A DNA stretch of 63,528 nt from DASPMP01 sp035758925 (lineage in GTDB: Bacteria > Gemmatimonadota > Gemmatimonadetes > Gemmatimonadales > Gemmatimonadaceae). A program made the position numbers and the translations under genes. Each line of letters starts with the position of its first letter. The first letter of the stretch is position 1. Positions 25,145-34,406 of this stretch are shown piece by piece. The notes under the pieces are model-generated. The model saw only the letters and a program-made list of their open reading frames with translations. It did not search any database and was not told the origin of the DNA. The DNA is taken from assembly GCA_035758925.1 (NCBI GenBank), contig DASTVV010000175.1, positions 1 to 63,528 on the forward strand. Reading direction: 5' to 3'.

Positions 25145-25564
25145 CTAGCGATCGGAGTGAACCGGAAAGACCACAAAGCTGAGCAGGAAGAGAACGAGGC
25201 CGCCAACAAACCACCGCGGATCGTCGGTCAGGGCGTAATACACGATCCCGAACCACGCGATCATCTGGCCCTGCAGCCAGCCCTCCAGCGCCGCAGGGAT
25301 CCGGCTGGTCCGGTTGCGCTTCACGAAGCGTCCGTGTCCCGCTTTCAGGTCCACGATATGCACGAGCGCGTACAGCCACGTCATTACGCCGACCACACGA
25401 AGCTTGGACACCAAGTGAGTCCCGCGCGGGGCCAGGCCAAGATCGAACGCGACCCAGACCAGAAGGCCGACGAAAAGGGTTATCCCAAGGAGGAAAGACC
25501 GCAGATTCGGCAGCTTTTCAGGTGTCAGCCACGAGGCCGGCGAAGTGGCGGAAGTCGTTGGCAT
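25145..25564 (-). CDS. Four-helix membrane protein
   Basis: A 139-residue integral membrane protein with helices at about 22-40 (FLLGITLFVGLLVWVAF), 55-70, 95-110 (MIAWFGIVYYAL) and 118-135 (GGLVLFLLSFVVFPV). No family recognised. I used the ATG at 25564; a GTG at 25588 in the same frame would add eight residues. It is divergent from the small lipoprotein unit and precedes the M42 gene on the same strand. Confidence 0.75.
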   Translation of the reverse strand: MPTTSATSPASWLTPEKLPNLRSFLLGITLFVGLLVWVAFDLGLAPRGTHLVSKLRVVGVMTWLYALVHIVDLKAGHGRFVKRNRTSRIPAALEGWLQGQMIAWFGIVYYALTDDPRWFVGGLVLFLLSFVVFPVHSDR

Positions 25565-25597
25565 TGAATACTCTGGACCTTGTGACACAAGTTACGG

Positions 25598-25626
25598 TTG
25601 TAAAACCGTGATTCGCGCAATATATG
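25598..25626 (+). promoter_or_regulatory. Predicted sigma-70-type promoter of the small lipoprotein gene
   Basis: TTGTAA (25598-25603) and TATATG (25621-25626) are separated by exactly 17 bases in an AT-rich segment, matching the general -35/-10 arrangement (4 of 6 at each). The leader to the ATG at 25705 would be about 70 bases. Confidence 0.45.
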
Positions 25627-25704
25627 TGCGTCTTATTAACGTAGTATCAAGGAATTGCGGTAGCTGCCGATACTCAATCTCGGAAACAAGTTCTTGGAGG
25701 ATAT

Positions 25705-25968
25705 ATGGCTTGGAAGAAGGCACTCTTTCTTGGCGGTGCAGTTCTCCTGCTGGCCGCGTGCAGCGACGCGACCGCGCCGAACTCGCTGAGCCGGACCGGG
25801 GCCAAAGCTGCGGCAATCAAGCTGGACGCGGATCCGCTGAGCCAGAACCCGCAGAGCTTGACCCCGCAGTCGTTTGAGCTCGAGATCGCGCCCTTGACGG
25901 AAGAGTGCCGCAGTGGCTACTACGTCCGCTCGGGTGACAAGGACGTCTGCTGGGAGCTGCCCCAGTAA
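25705..25968 (+). CDS. Small secreted lipoprotein
   Basis: An 87-residue lipoprotein. The signal peptide MAWKKALFLGGAVLLLAAC has a perfect lipobox (LAAC, Cys19). The mature part is polar (NSLSRTGAKAAAIKLDADP) and ends in a compact two-cysteine segment, EECRSGYYVRSGDKDVCW, which could form a disulfide. The ribosome site GGAGG is well spaced. It is a single-gene transcription unit with its own promoter and strong terminator, suggesting high expression. Function unknown. Confidence 0.85.
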   Translation: MAWKKALFLGGAVLLLAACSDATAPNSLSRTGAKAAAIKLDADPLSQNPQSLTPQSFELEIAPLTEECRSGYYVRSGDKDVCWELPQ

Positions 25969-25993
25969 TTCTTCCGGCCAGGCAGGTGTGTAA

Positions 25994-26028
25994 ATGACCG
26001 CCGCGACCCTTCGCGGCGGTCATTTTTT
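25994..26028 (+). terminator. Strong intrinsic terminator
   Basis: ATGACCGCCGCGA (25994-26006) and TCGCGGCGGTCAT (26011-26023) pair over 13 bp with a CCCT loop, followed by TTTTT. It ends the small lipoprotein transcript; the reverse strand lacks an equally good U-tract. Confidence 0.93.
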
Positions 26029-26054
26029 CTGCTCGTACACGGCCCTGCCGGCAA

Positions 26055-26816
26055 CTACCCCGGCACGCGCGTCCAGATCACCAGCGCTCCGCACGCCGGG
26101 TTTCCGAGCCGACTATTCAACTCCGGCGGCATCCCGGCCGGCCCGCGGTACAGCTCCAGCGCCTCGACGTCGGAGAGCGGAAGATCGTCGACCTGCATGC
26201 CATAGGCGCGAACGCCATCGACCCACATGTCCGGCGGGCAGTCCCGGACACCGTTGCGGGTCATGCGCAGCATCTGCCGACCCGAGCGATCGGATCCCAC
26301 GCGGGTGCCGGGCAGGCGGCGCAGGAGGTCGCTGATGCGCGCTGCGTGCTTTTCTTCGATCTCCTTGCGATCGAGGAAGTACCCCATCCCGCTCTTACGA
26401 TGCCGGTAGAAATCCCGCATCCGTGCGTCAGCGGCGGGTGACGCAGTGGTGGTCAGCCCAGGCAAATCCTGCGGGAGGAAGGTCAGCACTACTTCGAGAG
26501 ACTGTGTTACGCCCGCAACCAGGTCGAGCGTGACGTCGAGCGGCTCGAACCCGAGTCGTCGAACGAGAAGTTTCGAGCTGCCGCTGGGCAGGCCTGGCAG
26601 CGTGAATCGGCCGGTACTGTCGCTCAACGCCATGGTGGAGCCCACGACGAGACGCGCTTTTGGAATTGGCGCTCCGGCGGTGTCCTTCACCGTACCCACC
26701 AGGGACGCCAGTGTAGCTTGTGCGACTGCTGCGTCGGGTGTTGCGAGCGCGAGCACCGCCGCAGCGCTGACCAGCGCGGCAATTCGCACGATGCTTGCCT
26801 TGGCAGGGAAGGACAT
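26055..26816 (-). CDS. Carboxypeptidase-regulatory plus TonB-plug protein without barrel
   Basis: A 253-residue exported protein. A signal peptide ends near AVAQ. A carboxypeptidase regulatory-like domain follows (SLVGTVKDTAGAPIPKARLV to LVRRLGFEPLDVTLDL), then a TonB-receptor plug-like domain (ISDLLRRLPGTRVGSD, CPPDMWVDGVRAYGMQ, VEALELYRGPAGMPP, CGALVIWTR). The protein ends where a beta-barrel would start. Two cysteines in the plug part are shared with the paralogue at the right edge of the window. It may be a periplasmic binding or signalling protein derived from TonB receptors. Confidence 0.83.
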   Translation of the reverse strand: MSFPAKASIVRIAALVSAAAVLALATPDAAVAQATLASLVGTVKDTAGAPIPKARLVVGSTMALSDSTGRFTLPGLPSGSSKLLVRRLGFEPLDVTLDLVAGVTQSLEVVLTFLPQDLPGLTTTASPAADARMRDFYRHRKSGMGYFLDRKEIEEKHAARISDLLRRLPGTRVGSDRSGRQMLRMTRNGVRDCPPDMWVDGVRAYGMQVDDLPLSDVEALELYRGPAGMPPELNSRLGNPACGALVIWTRVPG

Positions 26817-26950
26817 GCTATCCCGGGACGGGAATCGTCAGACACAATGCTGCTTGGCGTCGAGAAGAGCAAGCGTCGCGCCGACAATCGCTGCGTTGCC
26901 TGTCCAGGCATGTCAGCCATCTTCGACGCAACGAAAGGAGCCACGGTACC

Positions 26951-28852
26951 ATGAACATGTTTTCACGAGCGCTCGCCGCGGTGCTGACCATCGTGTCGTC
27001 CGCTCAGTCCCAGCAGCGAGCGGCCGCGCCGGCAACGCCTCGAACGGAACGGGCCGCGACCGACTCGACGTCAGTACCGGTCGGCGACGTCAGCTACGAA
27101 GTGACGTTCACGCGGCAGACTGCCGCAGAGCGGACAATGCGTGTGACCACCACGTTCAGCGTCGATGCCGCGGCAACCGGTCCCGTGCTTCTGTCACTGC
27201 CCGCCTGGACGCCTGGCGCGTACGAGATCAGCAATTTCGCGCGGTGGGTGGTGGGCTTCTCGGCAACCTCCGGCTCCACGCCGCTCACCTGGGACAAGCT
27301 TGACTACGACACGTGGCGGATCCTGCCGCCGGGTGTGACGAGCGCGGACGGTCACGGAGGCGGGAGAACCGGACGCTGGTCCGGCCCGGTCACCGTGACG
27401 TTCAGCTACCGCGCCGACACCCTGGACAACGCCATGTCGTGGTCGCGACCGGACTTCCTGCTGTTCAACGGCACGAACGTCTTCATGTATCCGGCGGGAC
27501 GAGCGCTGTCGTTTCCGTCGCGGGTGACGGTCCGCACCGAGAGCGACTGGAATGTCTCGACTTCGATGAAGCGCTCCTCGAACGCGAGCCCCGCGGTCTT
27601 CACGGCGTCGAACTATCACGAGCTGGTGGACATGCCGTTCTTCATCGGCCGCTTCGCCGTGGACAGCGCCGAGATCAGCGGAAAGTGGATGCGGTTCGCC
27701 TCGTATCCGGCGAACGCGGTGCAGGGAGCCGCGCGCGCCGAGGTATGGGATCAGCTCAAGAAGGTCGTGCCGCCCGAGGTCGCAGTCTTCGGTGAGGTGC
27801 CGTGGGACGCATACACCGTGATGCAGATCGTCGACTCGGCGTATCAGGGCGCGAGCGGTCTGGAGCACGCGGCGTCGCACGTGAACGTGCTGGCTCCCGT
27901 CTACATCGGCAGCCCGTTTCAGCCATCACTCTACGCGCACGAGATCTTCCACGCGTGGAATGTGAAGCGGCTGCGTCCTGCCGACCTGTGGCCCTATCAC
28001 TACGAGACGTCGCAGCCAACGCCCTGGCTTTGGGTAAGCGAAGGAATCACCGACTACTACGCTGATCTCGCGGAGGTTCGCGGCGGCGTCGTTCCCGACA
28101 GCGGGTTTTACGCCCTCACGGCAGGCAAGATCAATGAAGTGGGAGCCGTTACCGCGACGGCGCTCGAGGACGCCTCACTCAACACGTGGGTGCATCCGGT
28201 GGATGGCTCGGCGTACATCTACTATCCCAAGGGCTCGCTCGCCGGATTCATGCTGGACGTGCTGATCCGCGACGCCAGCGACAACAGGCAGTCGTTGGAC
28301 GGCGTGATGCGCGAGTTGTACACGAACACTTACAAGAAGGGCCGCGGCTTCACGAGCGAGGACTGGTGGAGCGCCGTCAGCCGCGCGGCGGGTGGGAAGT
28401 CGTTCGCGGACTTCGAACGCAAGTACATCGAGGGCAGAGAGCCGTTCCCCTGGAACGAGATCCTGCCGGTGGCCGGCTTGCGGTCCAGCATCAACCGCGT
28501 GCCGCGCATCGGCATCGCGACGACCGAGGATGCGCAGGGCATCAAGATCGAGCAGGTGGATCCGCAGGGGTCGGCGGCAGCGGCGGGGGTGAAGCCGGGC
28601 GACTACCTGCTGGCCGTGAACGAGATCGCCGTGGAGGATCAGAGCTTCGGTCCAAAGTTCCGGGCCGCCTTCGCGGACGCGAAGGAGGGAATGCCGTTGA
28701 CGCTGCGCGTACGGCGCGGCACGCAGACGCTCACGTTGACCGGGACCGTACAGCTGGCGCCGGGAGACCTGTCAATCAGCGCAGATCCAAACGCATCGCC
28801 CAAGGCCGTGCGCATACGCAACGGTATCCTGAAGGGGACAACCGATCGCTGA
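26951..28852 (+). CDS. Secreted M61 family peptidase with PDZ domain
   Basis: A 633-residue exported metallopeptidase. Signal peptide MNMFSRALAAVLTIVSSAQS, an N-terminal beta domain (VSYEVTFTRQ to LPAWTPGAYEISNFARW), then the catalytic thermolysin-like domain with HEIFHAWNVKRL (HExxH) and SEGITDYYADL (third ligand Glu). A PDZ domain is at about 520-615 (GIKIEQVDPQGSAAAAGVKP). This is the glycyl aminopeptidase family layout. AAGGAG lies about 11 bases before the ATG. It is convergent with the downstream lipoprotein gene (2-base gap). Confidence 0.95.
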   Translation: MNMFSRALAAVLTIVSSAQSQQRAAAPATPRTERAATDSTSVPVGDVSYEVTFTRQTAAERTMRVTTTFSVDAAATGPVLLSLPAWTPGAYEISNFARWVVGFSATSGSTPLTWDKLDYDTWRILPPGVTSADGHGGGRTGRWSGPVTVTFSYRADTLDNAMSWSRPDFLLFNGTNVFMYPAGRALSFPSRVTVRTESDWNVSTSMKRSSNASPAVFTASNYHELVDMPFFIGRFAVDSAEISGKWMRFASYPANAVQGAARAEVWDQLKKVVPPEVAVFGEVPWDAYTVMQIVDSAYQGASGLEHAASHVNVLAPVYIGSPFQPSLYAHEIFHAWNVKRLRPADLWPYHYETSQPTPWLWVSEGITDYYADLAEVRGGVVPDSGFYALTAGKINEVGAVTATALEDASLNTWVHPVDGSAYIYYPKGSLAGFMLDVLIRDASDNRQSLDGVMRELYTNTYKKGRGFTSEDWWSAVSRAAGGKSFADFERKYIEGREPFPWNEILPVAGLRSSINRVPRIGIATTEDAQGIKIEQVDPQGSAAAAGVKPGDYLLAVNEIAVEDQSFGPKFRAAFADAKEGMPLTLRVRRGTQTLTLTGTVQLAPGDLSISADPNASPKAVRIRNGILKGTTDR

Positions 28853-28854
28853 CG

Positions 28855-29499
28855 TCAGCGCTTCTTCCCCTGCAACTCCACCTTCTGGTACGCGCCGGCC
28901 CAGTCGCGCGGCTCCGTCGTGATCGTGGACTTCACGGCTTTCGCCACGGCGCTGAGTGCTTCGGATTCCGTGGTGGGGATGCTCACGCCCGTCGTCTTCT
29001 CGATGATGCGTCCGTACACCAGCGGCTGCGGGGACGTCACCAGTAACAGGTAGGTCGGCGTCGACGGCGAGAGCATTATCCTGCGGCCGCCACGGGGAGT
29101 CATGGTGGAGTCACGCTGGCGCCCCGTCGAAAACACGCTGCTATCCGGCCGCTCCATGCCTCCGCGGCCCCGGTCGAAGCCACGCGTCGAGTCTACGCGC
29201 GCGAACAGGTTGGGGATGGCGAGCGACAGCTCGTGTATCCCGGCGGTGAGCTTGTTGTCCGTGAGCGAGTCACCGGGATAGACCAACGACGCGCTGTGAC
29301 CCGGCGCGATGAGGAGGACGGCCGCATACCCGGGCTTGTCCAGCTCCACCGAGACGGTGCGCGGCGGATGCGTCGAATCGACGGCGCTGATGCGCGGGTG
29401 AAAGGAAGCGCCTTCGCCAAGGGGACCGGCGGACGGCGCGCTCGCGCACGAGAGTGTGAACAAACCCAAAGCCATCGACGAGATGATCGTGATTCGCAC
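28855..29499 (-). CDS. Hypothetical lipoprotein
   Basis: A 214-residue predicted lipoprotein with lipobox FTLSC (Cys18). The mature region has VSVELDKPGYAAVLLIAPG and ASLVYPGDSL, reminiscent of the DUF4384-type beta domains seen with surface proteases, then a linker rich in Arg/Gly/Ser and a helical C-terminus. The start is GTG, supported by a strong GGGAGGT seven bases upstream. It is divergent from the metzincin gene 31 bases away. Function unknown. Confidence 0.78.
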   Translation of the reverse strand: MRITIISSMALGLFTLSCASAPSAGPLGEGASFHPRISAVDSTHPPRTVSVELDKPGYAAVLLIAPGHSASLVYPGDSLTDNKLTAGIHELSLAIPNLFARVDSTRGFDRGRGGMERPDSSVFSTGRQRDSTMTPRGGRRIMLSPSTPTYLLLVTSPQPLVYGRIIEKTTGVSIPTTESEALSAVAKAVKSTITTEPRDWAGAYQKVELQGKKR

Positions 29500-29530
29500 G
29501 CCCTACCTCCCGGTGCTACCGTACTGTGCC

Positions 29531-31993
29531 ATGACAATTACGAACCCACAACGTCGGGCGCTGCTCTGTCTCGCCCTGATCCTGCCGATTCCCACCGCAG
29601 GACGAGCACAAGTCGCGCCCGGCCCTGCCACCACCATCGCATCCAAAACTACTGGCCTGGAACGCCGCGACGGCCTGCTGCCCATGTACTTGGACACCAG
29701 GTCCGGCAAGTTGTTGCTCGAGCTCCCCAGGGACTCGGTCCGGGTGCTGCTTCTGATAACCCAGGCGACCGGACTCGGTTCGAATCCCATCGGAATCGAC
29801 CGGGGTGCGAGCGACGAGAATCACGTGGTCCGCTTCGATCGCGACGGCGACCGTGTGCTGGTCGTGTTCGAGAACTGGCGCTACCGAAGCTCCGCGACGT
29901 CGAACGCCGCACACCAGCGCACCATCGCCGAGGCATTCCCACCGAGCACGATGGCGGGCATGCCGCTGGTGGCAGAGGAGCAAGGTCGACTTTTGGTTGA
30001 CGCGACGGACTTCGTCGTCCGCGACTGGACAGATGTCGCCGGTACGCTGTCGCGCGCGCAGCAGGGCAACTACTCGGTGGCCCGCGATCGATCCGGCGTG
30101 AACGGATCGCTGACGCGTGGTTTTCCTGACAACACCGAGATCGACATCTCGTTGACGTTCGTCGTGAACGCCGGCGCACGCCCGGGACCGATCGTCTCGC
30201 AGATCGTACCGGACGGTCGCGCGTTCACGCTGCGCCAGCATCTGACGCTGCAGCGTCTGCCGGACGCGTCCTATCGGCCGCGCGACTGGGATCCGCGCGT
30301 CGGCTTCTTCGGAATCACGTTCCATGACTTTGCGCGCCCCGTCCAGGAGCCGCTGCAGGTGCGCTGGATCGCCAGGCATCGGCTGGAGCGCACCAACCCG
30401 AACGACCCGACGTCTCCGATCAAGAAAGGGATCGTGTACTACATCGATCGAGGAATCCCGGAGCCGCTCAGGACGGCGACGGTGGAGGGCGCCCGGTTCT
30501 GGGAGAAGGTGTTCGACGACGCGGGTCTGCGCGGTGGCTTCCGCGTCGAGCTGCTCCCTGAGGGTGTGGACCCGATGGATGCACGTTACAACGTGGTCCA
30601 GTGGATCAACCGCAACGAGCGCGGATGGTCGGTGGGCGGCTCGCATGGCGATCCACGCACCGGCGAAATCCTCAAGGGCATGGCGCGCATGGACTCACAT
30701 CGCGCGCGCACCGATTACAACCTGTACGCCGGCCTGATGGGGGCCGGGCAATCCTCGGCCGACACCCAGTTCGTGCTCGCGCGCGTGCGGCAGGTGACGG
30801 CGCACGAGATCGGACACACGCTCGGTTTGCAGCACAACTACATCGCGTCGACGTATGAACGCGGTTCGGTGATGGACTATCCGCCGCCCCGCGTGCGCCT
30901 CAACGCGCAGGGCGACATCGACATTTCCAGCGCCTATGCGCCGTCCGCCGGTCCGTACGATGTCTGGGTGATTCACTGGGGCTACGGAATCTTTCCGGCG
31001 GCCACCGAGCGCGACTCGCTCCGCGCAATCGTCGCAGACGGCCTGCGCCGAGGATTCCTGTACCTGTCGGACGCGGACGCGCGGCCCGACTTCGCTTCCG
31101 ATCCGCGCACCAACCTCTGGGACGACGCCGCCACCGCATCGGAGTTCCTCACACGGCAGATGGACGTACGTCGAGTCGCGATCAGGCGGTTCGGGCTGCG
31201 CAACATTCGTCCGGGCGAGCCGGTCGCGCTGCTCCAGGAACGGTTTGCACCGGTGTACTTCTTTCATCGGTTCGCACTGAGCTCGCTGGCCAAGACCATT
31301 GGTGGCATGGAGTACAGCAACGCCATGAGCGGCGACGGCGCGCAGGCCGTTCGCCCCATTCCCAGAGCGCAGCAGCTGGAGGCGCTGAGCCAGCTGCTGA
31401 CCGCGTTGCAACCCGAAGAGCTCGCGATTCCCGACACGGTGATTGCCTTGATGCCGCCCGGCGCGGGCGTCCTGACGCCGCGCGTGGAGTTGTTCGGGAC
31501 GAGGACACAACCCGCCTTCGACGAGCTGGGCGCGGCTCGAACGCTGGCTCAGATGATCGTGGACCTGGTGCTTCAGCGTGAGCGCGCGGCGCGGCTGGTG
31601 CAGTTCGCGACGCGGCCGGGCCCCCAACTCACGCTGGCCGCCACGATCGACACCGTAGTGGGTGCCACCTGGCGCCGGCTGGCGCCGACGTCGCCGAAAC
31701 TGGCGGCGCTTCAACGCGTGGCTCAGCGAGCTGTGGCGGACCGGCTGATCCTCCTGGCTGCAGATTCCTCGGCGGCACCCGACGTGCGGGCAGTGATCGA
31801 ACTCAAGCTCGGCGAGCTGCGAGCACTCACAGTAGGACGGGGTGGAGCAGCAGCCACCAACGTGGATGAACGCGCGCACTGGGCCTCAATCCAGCGCGAC
31901 ATGACCGCATGGCTGGAACGACGCGAGGTTCCAAAAATGACAGCAGCGCTGACGCCTCCACCGGGCGATCCCTTCGGCATCCCCGAGTACTGA
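29531..31993 (+). CDS. Secreted zinc-dependent metzincin-type protease (DUF5117/DUF4953-like)
   Basis: An 820-residue exported protein. A signal peptide ends near GRAQ. The N-terminal domain has LLLELPRDSVRVLLL. The catalytic site is TAHEIGHTLGLQHNY, the extended HExxHxxGxxH zinc motif, followed by a Met-turn in GSVMDYPPPRV. The order (a long N-terminal beta region, the site near residue 425, then a helical C-terminus) matches the large DUF5117/DUF4953 proteases of Bacteroidota and Gemmatimonadota. The ribosome site is weak. It is followed after 2 bases by fadN, which may be coincidental co-transcription. Confidence 0.9.
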   Translation: MTITNPQRRALLCLALILPIPTAGRAQVAPGPATTIASKTTGLERRDGLLPMYLDTRSGKLLLELPRDSVRVLLLITQATGLGSNPIGIDRGASDENHVVRFDRDGDRVLVVFENWRYRSSATSNAAHQRTIAEAFPPSTMAGMPLVAEEQGRLLVDATDFVVRDWTDVAGTLSRAQQGNYSVARDRSGVNGSLTRGFPDNTEIDISLTFVVNAGARPGPIVSQIVPDGRAFTLRQHLTLQRLPDASYRPRDWDPRVGFFGITFHDFARPVQEPLQVRWIARHRLERTNPNDPTSPIKKGIVYYIDRGIPEPLRTATVEGARFWEKVFDDAGLRGGFRVELLPEGVDPMDARYNVVQWINRNERGWSVGGSHGDPRTGEILKGMARMDSHRARTDYNLYAGLMGAGQSSADTQFVLARVRQVTAHEIGHTLGLQHNYIASTYERGSVMDYPPPRVRLNAQGDIDISSAYAPSAGPYDVWVIHWGYGIFPAATERDSLRAIVADGLRRGFLYLSDADARPDFASDPRTNLWDDAATASEFLTRQMDVRRVAIRRFGLRNIRPGEPVALLQERFAPVYFFHRFALSSLAKTIGGMEYSNAMSGDGAQAVRPIPRAQQLEALSQLLTALQPEELAIPDTVIALMPPGAGVLTPRVELFGTRTQPAFDELGAARTLAQMIVDLVLQRERAARLVQFATRPGPQLTLAATIDTVVGATWRRLAPTSPKLAALQRVAQRAVADRLILLAADSSAAPDVRAVIELKLGELRALTVGRGGAAATNVDERAHWASIQRDMTAWLERREVPKMTAALTPPPGDPFGIPEY

Positions 31994-31995
31994 CC

Positions 31996-34299
31996 ATGCG
32001 CATTCGACGGATAGGGATAGTCGGCGCTGGAACCATGGGATCCGGCATCGCCGCGCTCGCGGCGTCGGCCGGTGTTCCGGTCGTGTTGCTGGACGTCCCC
32101 GCAAAGGATGGAGACGCCAGTGCCCCGGCGAGAAAGGGTATCGAACGTCAACTCAAGGCACGTCCACCGGCGTTCATGGATGCCGATCGCGCGGCGCTCA
32201 TTCGCGCGGGGAATACGCGTGATGACCTCGCGTTGCTTGGCGACTGCGACCTCGTGATCGAAGCGATCATCGAACAGCTGCAACCGAAGCGCGAGCTGTA
32301 CACGCGACTCGAAGCGGTGATTCGCCCGGACGCCATCGTCGCCTCGAACACATCCGGCATCCCCATGAAGGAGCTGGTGCATGGCCGAAGCGCCGCGTTC
32401 CGCGAACATTTCCTGGGGATGCATTTCTTCAACCCTCCCCGGTATCTGCGTCTGCTGGAAATCATTGCGGCGCCGGACACGAACGCCGATGCGCTCGACG
32501 CAGTGCGGCGCTTCAGCGAGCGCGTGCTGGGCAAGGGGACCATCCGGGCCAAGGACGTTCCCGGTTTCGTCGGCAACCGTCTGGGCGTGTTCGGCATGGT
32601 GTTGGCGCTGCGGATGATCGACGAGTTCAACCTGACCATCGACGAGGTGGATGCCCTCACGGGTCCGGCGCTCGGCCGCGCGAAGAGCGCGACGTTTCGA
32701 ACCGCGGACATCACGGGGCTGGACGTGCTGAATCACGTTGCACAGGAGCTGGCCAGCGCCACCGGCGAGGATTTCGAGCTGCCGCCGTGGGTGAAGACAC
32801 TGATCGCGAACGGCCAGCTGGGCGACAAGACCGGGGCCGGGTTCTACAAGAAGGTCGGAAAGGAGATCCTCACCCTCGACCGCGGGACGATGCAGTACGT
32901 CCCGCAACAGAAGGTCGAGTCGAAGGAGCTGGCGTCTCTCCTCAGGCTTCCGCTCGCGGAGCGTCTCAAACGAGTGCGCGAGCTGGAAGGCAAGTACGGC
33001 GAATTCGCACGCACCTACCTCCTGAGACTTTCGCACTTCGTGCTCGAACGTACGCCGGACGTCGCGTACGACATTCCCAGCGTGGACCGCGCGATGGAGT
33101 GGGGCTACGCGTGGGAGGCGGGGCCGTACAAGCAGATGGACATGCTGGGGCAGGACTTCCTGCGCGACGGCTTCAAGCGGCTGAAACTCGCGGAGCCCCA
33201 GCTGGCGAAACGATCAAAGGAAAGCTTCTACACGCACGACGAATCGGTCGTCCTGCAGTTCGACGGGTCGTATGCGCCGGTCCAGGAGATTACGGGCGCG
33301 ATATCGCTCACGCGACTGAAGTCGGGCAAACGAGTACTCGCCGGGAACGACGACGCCACGCTGGTGGACCTCGGCGACGGCGTGGCATGTCTCGAGTTCC
33401 ATAGCAAGGCGAACACGCTCGGCGCTGGTGTGTTGAGCGCTCTGCATCAGGCGCTTTCGCGCGTGGAGCGCGACGGGCTTGCCGGTCTCGTGATCGGGAA
33501 CGACGACCCCAAGACGTTCACCGCGGGCGCGGACCTGGCGTTGGTCGCCGGCCTGGTGCAGCACGGCGACTGGAAGCAGCTGGACTCCGCCGCGTCGACG
33601 TTCCAGCAAACCTCGATGTCGCTGCGGAGCGCACCGTTCCCCGTGGTCATCGCACCGTTCGGACTGACGCTGGGCGGCGGCTGCGAATTCTCTCTGCACG
33701 CTGATCTGATCCAGGCGCACGCGGAGCTGTACATGGGCCTCGTCGAAGTGGGAGTCGGCATCATTCCGGCCGGCGGCGGCACCAAGGAACTGCTCTTTCG
33801 TTTCACGAGTGAGCTCGTTCCGTACGACGAGGCCGATCCGTTCGAAGCAGTGAAGCGCGCGTTCCGACTCATCGCCATGGCAACCACCAGCGGGAGCGCG
33901 CTGGAAGCGCGCAAGCTGGGTTTCCTGCGGGATCGCGATCGCGTCACGATGAATCGTGATTTGTTGATCGCCGACGCCAAGCAGCAGGTGCTGGATCTCG
34001 CGCCGGGCTACGTAGCGCCCCAACCGCGGACAATCACAGCCGTCGGCAAGGAGGGATTCGGTAACTTGAAGTATGCGGTGTGGGCGATGCGCGAAGCAGG
34101 ACAGATCACCGACTTCGAGGTGACGCTGGCGCACGAGGTGGCGTACGTGCTATGTGGCGGAGACGGCCTGCCCCGCGTGGTGACGGAGCAGGACATTCTC
34201 GATCTCGAGCGCGATGCACTTCTGCGACTGCTGGGTACAAAGGAGACACAGGCGCGGATCGAGCGCATGCTGAAGACTGGAAAGCCGCTTCGAAACTGA
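31996..34299 (+). CDS. fadN: 3-hydroxyacyl-CoA dehydrogenase / enoyl-CoA hydratase, FadN type
   Basis: A 767-residue bifunctional beta-oxidation enzyme. The dehydrogenase comes first: the NAD-binding GIVGAGTMGSGIAALAA (residues 6-22), the catalytic FLGMHFFNPP and KDVPGFVGNR, then a second dehydrogenase C-domain. The enoyl-CoA hydratase/isomerase fold occupies about 455-640 (TAGADLALV, FGLTLGGGCEFSLHADL and EVGVGIIPAGGGTKEL). This order (dehydrogenase then hydratase) is that of FadN rather than FadB/FadJ. The thiolase gene follows on the same strand after a 107-base gap holding a G-rich inverted repeat. Confidence 0.94.
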   Translation: MRIRRIGIVGAGTMGSGIAALAASAGVPVVLLDVPAKDGDASAPARKGIERQLKARPPAFMDADRAALIRAGNTRDDLALLGDCDLVIEAIIEQLQPKRELYTRLEAVIRPDAIVASNTSGIPMKELVHGRSAAFREHFLGMHFFNPPRYLRLLEIIAAPDTNADALDAVRRFSERVLGKGTIRAKDVPGFVGNRLGVFGMVLALRMIDEFNLTIDEVDALTGPALGRAKSATFRTADITGLDVLNHVAQELASATGEDFELPPWVKTLIANGQLGDKTGAGFYKKVGKEILTLDRGTMQYVPQQKVESKELASLLRLPLAERLKRVRELEGKYGEFARTYLLRLSHFVLERTPDVAYDIPSVDRAMEWGYAWEAGPYKQMDMLGQDFLRDGFKRLKLAEPQLAKRSKESFYTHDESVVLQFDGSYAPVQEITGAISLTRLKSGKRVLAGNDDATLVDLGDGVACLEFHSKANTLGAGVLSALHQALSRVERDGLAGLVIGNDDPKTFTAGADLALVAGLVQHGDWKQLDSAASTFQQTSMSLRSAPFPVVIAPFGLTLGGGCEFSLHADLIQAHAELYMGLVEVGVGIIPAGGGTKELLFRFTSELVPYDEADPFEAVKRAFRLIAMATTSGSALEARKLGFLRDRDRVTMNRDLLIADAKQQVLDLAPGYVAPQPRTITAVGKEGFGNLKYAVWAMREAGQITDFEVTLAHEVAYVLCGGDGLPRVVTEQDILDLERDALLRLLGTKETQARIERMLKTGKPLRN

Positions 34300-34315
34300 A
34301 CGACAACTGCGGAAT

Positions 34316-34380
34316 GGGAACGGGAAATGGGAATGGGCGGCGGACAGACTCGAATGTGCCCATTCCCATTCCCAATGCCC
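34316..34380. repeat. G-run inverted repeat with quadruplex motifs between fadN and fadA
   Basis: GGG runs at 34316, 34322, 34329 and 34335 are separated by 3, 4 and 3 bases. The mirror CCC runs at 34359, 34365, 34371 and 34378 are separated by 3, 3 and 4. The arms 34322-34338 and 34358-34373 pair with one bulged base around a 19-base loop. Each arm fits a G-quadruplex pattern on one strand. The thiolase ribosome site GGAGG lies 20 bases further on. Confidence 0.7.
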
Positions 34381-34406
34381 ATTCCGCCGTTGATACGGAG
34401 GATGAC

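Noticed and set aside
34080..34406. Longer N-terminus for the thiolase running back into fadN
   Set aside because: The extra part is an overlapping shadow; the ATG at 34407 has GGAGG and the family start MKEAVIVSA.
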